Below, in pieces: positions 16,934 to 25,130 of a stretch of 35,345 nucleotides of DNA. The position numbers and the translations under genes are program-made. Each line of letters begins with the position of its first letter. The stretch's first letter is position 1. The stretch lies in assembly GCA_026417155.1 (NCBI GenBank), contig JAOADU010000009.1:1-35345 (forward strand). The letters are read 5' to 3'. The stretch comes from Bacteroidales bacterium (GTDB lineage: Bacteria; Bacteroidota; Bacteroidia; Bacteroidales; GWA2-32-17). The notes beneath the pieces were generated by a model that had not been told where the DNA came from, did no database searches, and was given only the letters and a program-made list of their open reading frames with translations.

Positions 16934-17851
16934 ATGCTTTTTGTTGATTTTTCTGACAAAATTAAGCAAAAAGCCTTAGATATAGGGTTTTCCGATGTAG
17001 GAATTGTTACTCCACAATTATTGCAAAGAGAATATGAAGCGTTGTTAAGTTACTTGCGAAGTGGGTATAATGCAAACCTCAATTTTTTACAAAAAAAAAC
17101 ACATCAAAGAAAAGATATATCTCAGCTTTTCCCTAATGTGCGTTCAATCATTATGGTTATTGCTTCGTATTTTCCTATTCAAAAACAACCTAAAGAAACA
17201 TATCAAATTTCCTATTATACTTATTCAAACGACTACCATTATGTATTAAAAAGCAATTTAATTAAACTATGGACTTATATCAAGAATAATTGTCCCAATG
17301 CCGAAGGCGATATTTTTGTTGACACAAAACCAATATTTGAAAAAGCTTACGCATCACTTGCAGGATTAGGTTGGATTGGAAAAAATACTCTGTTAATTCA
17401 TCCTAATTTTGGTTCTTATGTGTTTATTGGTGGAATTATGACTAATCTTAATCTTGAGACCGATAGCATTAGTTGTAATCAGCGTTGCCCCGACAATTGT
17501 AATTTATGTATAGAAGCCTGTCCTGTCAATGCAATCGAACAACCATATCTTCTTAACGCCTCTAAATGTATTTCGTATTTTACCATTGAAAATAAAGATA
17601 TAGAGTTAGAACAAACAAATCCAACAAACTATATTGCGGGTTGTGATATTTGCCAACAAGTTTGTCCAATTAATAAACATGCAAAACCAGAACACAATCA
17701 ATGGTTTTTGCCAAACGATTATGTTTTTTGGAATAATAATCATTGGGAAACATTACAATCAAACCAATTTAATAGAGTTTTTCGTCATACTGTATTTAGG
17801 AGAATAGGTTTTAAGTATTTAAAACGTAATATTTCATGGGTTACTAAATAG
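16934..17851 (+). CDS. queG: QueG: epoxyqueuosine reductase
   Basis: It reduces epoxyqueuosine to queuosine at the wobble base of tRNAs for Tyr, His, Asn and Asp, using cobalamin and two 4Fe-4S clusters. The 305 residues include 'SLAGLGWIGKNTLLIHPNFG', a family signature, and two ferredoxin-like Cys motifs, 'CPDNCNLCIEACPVNAI' and 'CDICQQVCPINK'. It is shorter than E. coli QueG (about 379), as is common in Bacteroidota homologues that lack the C-terminal repeat region. It is the last gene of the lpx operon; the link between lipid A and tRNA modification is probably only positional. Its last 8 bases overlap the end of the convergent flippase-like gene. Confidence 0.95.
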   Translation: MLFVDFSDKIKQKALDIGFSDVGIVTPQLLQREYEALLSYLRSGYNANLNFLQKKTHQRKDISQLFPNVRSIIMVIASYFPIQKQPKETYQISYYTYSNDYHYVLKSNLIKLWTYIKNNCPNAEGDIFVDTKPIFEKAYASLAGLGWIGKNTLLIHPNFGSYVFIGGIMTNLNLETDSISCNQRCPDNCNLCIEACPVNAIEQPYLLNASKCISYFTIENKDIELEQTNPTNYIAGCDICQQVCPINKHAKPEHNQWFLPNDYVFWNNNHWETLQSNQFNRVFRHTVFRRIGFKYLKRNISWVTK

Positions 17852-18911
17852 TTTTTTTCTTGTGTGTTCGTTTAATCCATGCTGGTAGTAAAATAACACC
17901 AATAAACAGATATGGATAATAACTGACTAAACGCCATGCCAATGCTAACAATCCTACAAAGCCAGCAGGAATGAATACAGAGAGATAATCGGAAAATACT
18001 GCTTCGGCAAATCCGCTTGCTCCGGGGCTTGGTAATACCAACATCATTACCCACATAACTAATTGACGGGCAAAAATTTCAAAATGTTCGAATAGGCTTA
18101 TACCGTTAATGTTAATATTTAAACCAGCAAATAAACCCAATAATAAAAAGTTAACTACCCAATATCGAGCCGACCACGACAAAATGCTAGCCAAGTATGC
18201 TTTTAGCCAAAAAACTATAGGTTTGTGTTTTAATTCTTGTGAAGCAGTAATAATATCATCACCCGTTTGCTCTGCTTTTGATTGCCATTTTCTTAAAAAA
18301 CGAATATTAAAAATTTTCAATAAAATGTGTTTAATACTTTTAGGATTCACAAATAACCCATAAGCAACAAAAATATTGAATATTAGCTTTAACGCGTAAC
18401 CAATAAAAGCAAAATACACATAGTTGTTGCTAAAATTGCCATCCGTTGAAAACAAGCTATCAATACCAACTGAAAAAATAATAATGGGAAAAACGACAAT
18501 AAAATAAAGTTCATCTAAAAAAGCAGTAGCTAATACTAATGCAGTACTTTTACCTAAAGTAACTTTTTCTTTGTAAATAAAATAGGTTGCAACAGCTGTT
18601 CCGCCAATAGCTGAAGGAGATACTGCCGATGCAAATTCCCAAAGCATAATAATATAAAAAATCTGTTTCCATGAAAGTTCCCCATTGCTAAGGATTCTGA
18701 GACGAATCATGTAACCAATATCGCGGCAAAGCATCATAACAAAAGAGAAAAGTAAAAACACGAATACCCACGTTGTAAAGGTAAATCCTTCGACAGCCTT
18801 TGAATCCCAATCGCGATAAATAATGTATCCAATAATGAGTAACCCTAATATAATTGGCAACAATATACGAGCAGGTGAAACTTTTTTTAATATAGTCGAA
18901 TCGGGTGTCAT
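17844..18911 (-). CDS. Lysylphosphatidylglycerol synthase TM-domain (flippase-like) membrane protein
   Basis: The 355-residue protein has about eight hydrophobic segments and belongs to the LPG_synthase_TM / YbhN-like family (PF03706). Supporting features are the first segment 'RILLPIILGLLIIGYIIY', the sequence 'ASAVSPSAIGGTAVATYFIY' with its conserved Pro/Gly pattern, and the late 'LPSPGASGFAEAVFSDYLS'. Family members in other bacteria flip lipids or occur as the membrane half of MprF; here the cytosolic lysyl-transferase half is absent. A lipid transport role is therefore inferred and the lipid is unknown. It converges on queG and diverges from the M1 peptidase, with 48 bases between start codons. 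Upstream on the minus strand lies TAGGCTTTG (18928-18920), one base longer than the -7 consensus, so its promoter is unclear. Confidence 0.85.
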   Translation of the reverse strand: MTPDSTILKKVSPARILLPIILGLLIIGYIIYRDWDSKAVEGFTFTTWVFVFLLFSFVMMLCRDIGYMIRLRILSNGELSWKQIFYIIMLWEFASAVSPSAIGGTAVATYFIYKEKVTLGKSTALVLATAFLDELYFIVVFPIIIFSVGIDSLFSTDGNFSNNYVYFAFIGYALKLIFNIFVAYGLFVNPKSIKHILLKIFNIRFLRKWQSKAEQTGDDIITASQELKHKPIVFWLKAYLASILSWSARYWVVNFLLLGLFAGLNININGISLFEHFEIFARQLVMWVMMLVLPSPGASGFAEAVFSDYLSVFIPAGFVGLLALAWRLVSYYPYLFIGVILLPAWIKRTHKKKTI

Positions 18912-18936
18912 TATTTTTTCAAAGCCTAAAAATAGT

Positions 18937-18944
18937 TATTTTTG
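18937..18944 (+). promoter_or_regulatory. -7 element TATTTTTG of the M1 peptidase gene
   Basis: This matches TAnnTTTG and lies 15 bases before the ATG at 18960. The in-frame TTG at 18942 is part of the element and is not a credible start. The -33 region is only T-rich. Confidence 0.55.
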
Positions 18945-18959
18945 GTAAAATTTTGTTTT

Positions 18960-21308
18960 ATGAAAAACTTAATTATATGTAACATTTTGGCATTATTATG
19001 CAGTATATCAAATATTAAAGCCTCGCATTACGATTCTATTGATGTAGTTCATTATGAAATAACCCTCGAAATAACCGATTTTACAAATCAAATCATTACT
19101 GGCTACACGGAATTGAAAATCATACCTAAGATGTTACCATTAGATAAAATTCATCTTGACTTGCTTGAATTAATCATAGATAGCATCATGGTTAATAATC
19201 AGAAAGTACCAAATTTTACCTACGACGACAGAACAATTCAAATTCCATTAAACACACCAGCAACAACTTACGATACAATTACTGTGGTTGTGTATTATTT
19301 TGGGCATCCTCAAGAAGACCCAGGCCCCGATAAGTGGGGTGGTTTTAAATGGACGAGCAACAGTGCCTTTAATTTGGGAGTAGGTTTTGCTGCAATCCCT
19401 CATTGTTTTGGCAGAGTGTGGTTCCCTTGCAACGACGATTTCGAAGATAGGGCAACATATACTTTCAATATCATTACAAATGCAGCACTGAATCATTGGG
19501 CTGTATGTAACGGAAAATTAGTAAATCATAATACAACTTGCAGCGGGAAACGCGTTTGTCGTTGGGAAATGTTGCATCCTATTCCAACCTATCTGGCATC
19601 TGTGGCAGTGGGAGAATATGTATGTGTTAAAGATACTTTTCAAGGTATTTTAGGAAGTATTCCCATTGAATTATGGGTAAATCCTGCCGATACGCTAAAA
19701 GCTAAAAATTCATTTATCAATCTAAAAAATATTTTACATTTATTTGAATCGAAATTTGGTCCATATCGGTGGCAACGGGTTGGCTATGTATCTGTCGATT
19801 TTAGTAGTGGAGCAATGGAACATGCTACTAATATTGCCTATCCTAAATTGGCTATTAACGGAAACACTACTTACGAAAAGCTATATGCACATGAATTGTT
19901 TCATCACTGGTTTGGCAATTTAATTACGTGCAAAAAGGCCGAAGAAATGTGGATAAATGAAGGGTGGGCAAGGTTTAGTGAGTTTATTCACGACGAAGCG
20001 TATGCGGGCTATAGCACGTATATAAAAAATAAGCGAGCCATGTTGCATGATGTACTTCGATTTGCACATATTGAAGATAGCGGCTTTTTTGCATTAAATA
20101 ACATTCCGCAATATAATACTTATGGGATGTCGTCGTACGAAAAGGGAGCATTAATGGTTTTAAATTTACGTCAGTTTTTAGGCGATAGTTTATTTTATTC
20201 GATATTCACTCAATTTTTAAACGATAAAGCATTTCAACCTGTATCGTCCGAAGATATTCGCGACTACTTAGTTCAGCATACAATTCCCGAAGTATCTAAT
20301 TTTTTTGAAACATACATTTTCACACCAGGATTTCCTCATTTTTCTATAGATTCTATTAAAACAGAGCCCTTTGGCAATGCATATCGATGTATAATATATT
20401 CAAAAGAAAAATTGCGGCATCGAAATACTTTTTCAACTTATGCAAAATCTCGTGCTACATTAATGGATTCGCAATGGAATACTTATACTTTTGATATTTG
20501 CTTAAGAAATGGTTACGGTATAGATACTGTAATAGTACCGATACAACCTGTGGTTGCATTTGCCGATTTGTACGAAGAAGTAAATGATGCAACTACTGAC
20601 GAGTTTAAAAAAATAAAAACGACAGGTAATATTACATTTGATAAAACTTTTTTTACAGCCCAAGTGTTACAATTGCCCGATTCAGCCTTTTTACAAGTTA
20701 CACATAATTGGGTAGCTGCCGATCCGTTTAAACAACCAATACCTGGATTGCTTGTATCGAAAGAAAGATATTGGGACGTAAAAGGAATTATTCCAAACGG
20801 TGCAATAATGAAAGGTCGATTTCAATACATACGATCCAATAATGTCAACGCAGGAGCATTAGATAATGAGCTTATTACGGGAAGTATAGATTCCTTAGTA
20901 TTATTATATCGCCCCAATAGGTCTGCGAACTGGCAAATAGTATCAGCAACTCGAGCAGGTACACCATATTCAGGCTATTTAGTTGTCGATACGCTAAAAA
21001 TTGGCGAATATGCCTTTGGTTATTGGAACTGGAACCAATGGATTACGGTAAAAGAAAACTTTGAAGACAAGGAATTATTAATTTATCCCAATCCTAACAA
21101 TGGTCATTTTACAATTTCTTATCCGTTTAAAAAAGATACAGAAATCGAAATTTTTGATAATCAGTTAAGATTGATTTTCAATACTAAGCTTATTTCCGAT
21201 ACAACACAAATTACTATAAATAACTTAAATACAAAACCAAATATGTATTATGTGCGCGTTATCCAAAAAGACCAGAAAATTCTATGGAAGAAATTTATTG
21301 TTTATTAA
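18960..21308 (+). CDS. Secreted M1-family metallopeptidase with type A T9SS sorting domain
   Basis: This is a zinc aminopeptidase-type enzyme exported by the T9SS. The start at 18960 gives 782 residues and a signal peptide ('MKNLIICNILALLCSISNIKAS'). The zinc motif is His311-Glu312-x-x-His315 followed by Glu334 ('HELFHHW ... NEGW'), the HExxH-X18-E pattern of family M1. The substrate-recognition GAMEN motif appears as 'GAMEH' at about 282-286, one residue changed. From about 705 a type A CTD begins with 'LIYPNPNNGHF' and ends 'WKKFIVY'. It is probably released or held on the cell surface, where it would trim peptides made by the nearby endopeptidases. Its stop codon abuts the stop of the convergent Fur-family gene with no base between. 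Confidence 0.93.
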   Translation: MKNLIICNILALLCSISNIKASHYDSIDVVHYEITLEITDFTNQIITGYTELKIIPKMLPLDKIHLDLLELIIDSIMVNNQKVPNFTYDDRTIQIPLNTPATTYDTITVVVYYFGHPQEDPGPDKWGGFKWTSNSAFNLGVGFAAIPHCFGRVWFPCNDDFEDRATYTFNIITNAALNHWAVCNGKLVNHNTTCSGKRVCRWEMLHPIPTYLASVAVGEYVCVKDTFQGILGSIPIELWVNPADTLKAKNSFINLKNILHLFESKFGPYRWQRVGYVSVDFSSGAMEHATNIAYPKLAINGNTTYEKLYAHELFHHWFGNLITCKKAEEMWINEGWARFSEFIHDEAYAGYSTYIKNKRAMLHDVLRFAHIEDSGFFALNNIPQYNTYGMSSYEKGALMVLNLRQFLGDSLFYSIFTQFLNDKAFQPVSSEDIRDYLVQHTIPEVSNFFETYIFTPGFPHFSIDSIKTEPFGNAYRCIIYSKEKLRHRNTFSTYAKSRATLMDSQWNTYTFDICLRNGYGIDTVIVPIQPVVAFADLYEEVNDATTDEFKKIKTTGNITFDKTFFTAQVLQLPDSAFLQVTHNWVAADPFKQPIPGLLVSKERYWDVKGIIPNGAIMKGRFQYIRSNNVNAGALDNELITGSIDSLVLLYRPNRSANWQIVSATRAGTPYSGYLVVDTLKIGEYAFGYWNWNQWITVKENFEDKELLIYPNPNNGHFTISYPFKKDTEIEIFDNQLRLIFNTKLISDTTQITINNLNTKPNMYYVRVIQKDQKILWKKFIVY

Positions 21309-21764
21309 TTATAAGGAAGTTTTTGAGCATTTTTCGCACATACCATAAATATACAAAGAGTGAAATGAAGGTTTAAACTTATTAAATTCGGCAGATGATT
21401 GTATAATTTCTTGCAATCGCGGATTACAAAATTCTTCGATTTTACCACAACGAATGCAAATGAAATGATCGTGCTGTTTTGAACCAAAAGCTTTTTCGAA
21501 TTGAGAAATATTACGCCCAAATTGATGGCGAATTACCAAATTGCAATCGAGCAATAATTCTATCGTATTATATAGTGTAGCACGGCTTATAGAATAACCC
21601 TTATTTTTCATGTAAATGTATAAACTTTCTATATCAAAATGCGAGGGTTGCTTATAAATTTCTTCTAAAATAGCATATCTTTCGGGTGTTTTACGATGCC
21701 CTTTACGTTCAAGATAATTGGTTAATATTGCTTTTACAGATTCTAAAATATCTTCTTTAACCAT
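21309..21764 (-). CDS. Fur-family transcriptional regulator
   Basis: The 151-residue protein has an N-terminal winged helix ('[21 protein letters not shown]', '[20 protein letters not shown]') and the Fur-family dimerisation domain. '[15 protein letters not shown]' includes His98, His100, Cys103 and Cys106, and Cys143/Cys146 form the second CxxC of a structural zinc site. Sequence alone does not tell Fur (iron), PerR (peroxide) and Zur (zinc) apart. It lies between the secreted M1 and M6 protease genes. It could control them or unrelated genes; I found no convincing Fur-type box next to either. The start is the ATG at 21764. Confidence 0.92.
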   Translation of the reverse strand: MVKEDILESVKAILTNYLERKGHRKTPERYAILEEIYKQPSHFDIESLYIYMKNKGYSISRATLYNTIELLLDCNLVIRHQFGRNISQFEKAFGSKQHDHFICIRCGKIEEFCNPRLQEIIQSSAEFNKFKPSFHSLYIYGMCEKCSKTSL

Positions 21765-21857
21765 TGAAAATTTTTGATGTAAATGTAATGATTATTTGTA
21801 TCAATTCTAAATAAAATTAGAAAAAAAATATTTTTTTTAAGATTTTTTTTGAATTCA

Positions 21858-21888
21858 TTTGAATTAATTTCCAAACAACGTAACTTTA
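21858..21888 (+). promoter_or_regulatory. Probable promoter of the M6 protease gene
   Basis: TTTG at 21858-21861, a 19-base spacer and TAACTTTA at 21881-21888 fit the Bacteroidota promoter with one mismatch at the last -7 base. Transcription would begin about 20 bases before the ATG at 21913. Confidence 0.65.
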
Positions 21889-21912
21889 AAGCACAAACAA
21901 AATCAAAAAACC

Positions 21913-24900
21913 ATGAAAAGAGTATTGTTTTTATTAGTTCTTTATTTGTCTTTTTTCTATTCCTATTCGCAGGAATATTACGGAGGAATACCTGCATACC
22001 CATACCCATCTGAATATAAACAACCCGATGGTACAATATTAACAATAATTATGCAGGGCGACGAAATGGTCAATTGGGCAAAAACAATGGATGGTTACTC
22101 ATTAGTGAACAATCCGAATAATCATGCATGGGAATATGCTATTTTAGATCAAGATGGGAATATGATGTCTTCGGGAATTATAGCGCACGATGTTCATTTA
22201 CGTACAAAGCAAGAAAACACGTTCTTAACAACGATTCAAAAAGGATATACATACAGTAAAGCTCAAATTATAGCCAAAAGAAAAGCGTTTTCTATTACAA
22301 AAAGAACTAAAACGACCAGCGATTTTCCTACTACAGGAACTGTTAAAATGTTAGTGATATTAGTAAATTTTCCAAATACAACCACAACTTATACACAAAC
22401 AAATTTCGATAATTACATGAATCAAACAGGTTATAGTTTTCAAAATGCAACAGGAAGCTTTAAAGATTATTATTTAGCAACATCATACAATCAGCTTACA
22501 GTAGTTTCAACGGTAGTTGGTTGGGTTACAGCACCTAATCCGCACGATTATTATGGTCCAGAAGATAAATGGAGTGAACTAGCACGCGATGCTATAGTTG
22601 CGGCTCGTAATGCATATCCTTCGCTCGATTTTTCTCAATTTGATAATAATAATGATGGATATATTGATGGGATTGCTATATTTCATCAAGGACATGGTCA
22701 AGAAGCGTCTGGCAATACTAACGATGTATGGTCGCATACGGGTTCTGTGTATTATTACAACCTCGTTTATAATGGCAAACGATGTGCAACTTATACCATG
22801 CAACCTGAAAAAGTCGGAACATCAACAAATATGATAACTGTAGGTGTGATGGTTCATGAATTTGGACATAATTTAGGTTTGCCCGACTTGTACGATACCG
22901 ATTATTCTTCTGATGGTATTGGAAATTGGGATGTGATGGCAGGTGGTTCGTGGTTGAACGGAGGAAGAACAATTCCTGTACACAATGCCTGGTCGAAATA
23001 TCAATTGGGTTGGCTTACGCCTGTTACATTAACCAATCCGGGTACTTATACATTGAATACATCGCTTACAAGCAATACGGTATATCGTATAAATACTCAA
23101 ACAAACAATGAATACTTTTTACTTGAAAACAGACAAAAAACAAGCGGCACTTGGAATGCTTATTTACCAGGTTCGGGAATGATAATTTATCATATCGATC
23201 AGAATTATATTAACTCACACTGGTCGTCTAATACCGTAAATGATGATGAAAATCATCAGGGAGTTGATATTGAAGAAGCAGATGGCACATTAACTACTAA
23301 TAATGGTGGAGATGCTGGCGATCCGTTCCCCGGATCAACAGGCAAAACATCTTTTACCGATCAAACGTCGCCTAATTCATTATCGTGGGCAGGGGCCAAT
23401 ACCAACAAACCCATTACCAATATTACACATAGTAGCGGTGTGGTAACTTTTGTATTTATGGGAGGAACATCTACATTAAATGCCGATTTTTTTGCTAATC
23501 AAACCACAATACAAGCAGGACAGTCGGTAACTTTTACAGATATGTCAGTTACTCCCACCGGAACAAGCATTACTTCTTGGCAATGGACGTTTCAGGGAGG
23601 AACGCCCTCATCATATAACGGACAAAATCCGCCTCCAATTACTTACAACAACCCTGGAACATATACGGTTTCGCTAACTGTAACAAATTCTTCTTCTATT
23701 ACTGATACTGAAGCAAAAACAGCATATATTACTGTAACATCGCCTCCTCAGTCGCAATGGATTACACAATATAGTGGTTTTACTACGCAATATAGAGGAG
23801 TTTCGGAAATTTCGATTGTTGATGCAAATACAGCTTGGGGAATTGCAATTGATGGTAATGGCAATCCCGTTAATGAATTTACCCGTACTTCAAATGGCGG
23901 ACAAACATGGACAATAGGTACTGTTTCAGGTGTCCCTTCAAATAATAGAATCTCAAACATTTGTGCAATATCGGCAACTAAAGCATGGATTGCTATGTAT
24001 TCAAATACAGGCACTGCCGGCGAAGGAGGAATTTTTGTAACAACGAATGGTGGTCAATCATGGACAAAACAAACAACAGCTACATTTGCTGGGGCTGCTG
24101 CTTTCCCTAATGTTGTTCATTTTTGGAACGATAACGAAGGCTTTTGTATGGGCGACCCCAATGGTGGTTATTTTGAAATTTATACAACAACTAATGGTGG
24201 CACTACATGGACAAGAGTTCCACAAGCCAACATTCCCGCCAATCTTTCAGGAGAATACGGCTATACAGCAATGTATGACGTAGTTGACAATACCATTTGG
24301 TTTGCAACCAATAAAGGAAGAGTATATAAATCAACCAACAAAGGACAAACTTGGACAGTAACACAAGTTCCCAATTTTACCGATTTTAGCATTATATCGT
24401 TCAATGATGCAAACAATGGTTTTGCAATTCAAAAAACATATAGCAACAATACATTAACATCGGTCAATTTTGCAGTAACTTCAAATGGAGGTACTTCATG
24501 GACAACCACAACGTATAATTCCACAAACATACCAGCATTTGTTTATTTAACAGATATGGATGCTATTCCTGGAGTAGCTGGGAAATGGGTTGGTGTGGGC
24601 AGCTCATTTAATCAGGGATATGGAAGTGCCTATACAGAAAATTTCGGACAAACTTGGATTAAAATAGACTCGGGAGTACAGTATATTTCATGCAAATTTT
24701 TAAATAATAATATAGGTTGGGCAGGTGGATTTAATACCATTGCTAATACAAATGGTATTTACAAATGGCAAAACCTTACCAATGTGGATGAGGAAATATG
24801 GAGTTCTGCTGAGGTCATGATATATCCAAATCCGGCAACTGAATCAATAAATTTGAAAATGCCCGAAATATATGTTAATGGGGCAATAGAAATTTATAAC

Positions 24901-25041
24901 TTGCTGGGAAAACAAATTTTTACTGATCGAATTCATACAGTACATTCATCTATCGATTGTCATAATTGGGAAAAAGGAATGTATATAATCAGGCTTACAT
25001 CTCAAAATCAAAGTTACATAACTAAAATACTAGTTAAGTAA
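21913..25041 (+). CDS. Secreted M6-family metalloprotease with PKD, Ycf48-like propeller and type A T9SS domain
   Basis: The 1042-residue protein starts with a signal peptide, a pro-region to about 105, and an M6 (immune inhibitor A-like) catalytic domain to about 510. The zinc motif is His315-Glu316-Phe-Gly-His319 in 'HEFGHNLGLPD', followed by a Met-turn 'WDVMAGGSW'. A PKD domain lies at about 525-610. A beta-propeller at about 615-960 carries repeated 'S/TNGGxTW' Asp-box-like motifs of the Ycf48/BNR type. The type A CTD begins at about 967 ('MIYPNPATESINL'). M6 enzymes are extracellular endopeptidases that cleave host or environmental proteins. The propeller may hold substrate or cell-surface partners. 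The next gene, a C25 protease, starts 89 bases later without a clear terminator. Confidence 0.93.
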   Translation: MKRVLFLLVLYLSFFYSYSQEYYGGIPAYPYPSEYKQPDGTILTIIMQGDEMVNWAKTMDGYSLVNNPNNHAWEYAILDQDGNMMSSGIIAHDVHLRTKQENTFLTTIQKGYTYSKAQIIAKRKAFSITKRTKTTSDFPTTGTVKMLVILVNFPNTTTTYTQTNFDNYMNQTGYSFQNATGSFKDYYLATSYNQLTVVSTVVGWVTAPNPHDYYGPEDKWSELARDAIVAARNAYPSLDFSQFDNNNDGYIDGIAIFHQGHGQEASGNTNDVWSHTGSVYYYNLVYNGKRCATYTMQPEKVGTSTNMITVGVMVHEFGHNLGLPDLYDTDYSSDGIGNWDVMAGGSWLNGGRTIPVHNAWSKYQLGWLTPVTLTNPGTYTLNTSLTSNTVYRINTQTNNEYFLLENRQKTSGTWNAYLPGSGMIIYHIDQNYINSHWSSNTVNDDENHQGVDIEEADGTLTTNNGGDAGDPFPGSTGKTSFTDQTSPNSLSWAGANTNKPITNITHSSGVVTFVFMGGTSTLNADFFANQTTIQAGQSVTFTDMSVTPTGTSITSWQWTFQGGTPSSYNGQNPPPITYNNPGTYTVSLTVTNSSSITDTEAKTAYITVTSPPQSQWITQYSGFTTQYRGVSEISIVDANTAWGIAIDGNGNPVNEFTRTSNGGQTWTIGTVSGVPSNNRISNICAISATKAWIAMYSNTGTAGEGGIFVTTNGGQSWTKQTTATFAGAAAFPNVVHFWNDNEGFCMGDPNGGYFEIYTTTNGGTTWTRVPQANIPANLSGEYGYTAMYDVVDNTIWFATNKGRVYKSTNKGQTWTVTQVPNFTDFSIISFNDANNGFAIQKTYSNNTLTSVNFAVTSNGGTSWTTTTYNSTNIPAFVYLTDMDAIPGVAGKWVGVGSSFNQGYGSAYTENFGQTWIKIDSGVQYISCKFLNNNIGWAGGFNTIANTNGIYKWQNLTNVDEEIWSSAEVMIYPNPATESINLKMPEIYVNGAIEIYNLLGKQIFTDRIHTVHSSIDCHNWEKGMYIIRLTSQNQSYITKILVK

Positions 25042-25130
25042 TAAAAAAAATCTATGAACCAATATTTTTTTTCATACAAAAGCAACTTTGAAACATAAAA
25101 ATACGTCATACCTAAAACGTTTTAATAAAT

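Noticed and set aside
17844-18911. Full MprF (lysyl-phosphatidylglycerol synthase)
   Set aside because: Only the membrane half is present; the cytosolic aminoacyl-transferase domain is missing.
21765-21912. Possible Fur or PerR box between the regulator and the M6 gene
   Set aside because: The AT-rich stretch around 21786-21812 is only loosely similar to known boxes and not a good inverted repeat.
25083-25090. CAACTTTG as a promoter for the C25 pair
   Set aside because: It lacks the TA of the -7 consensus and has no -33 TTTG; readthrough from the M6 gene is equally possible.
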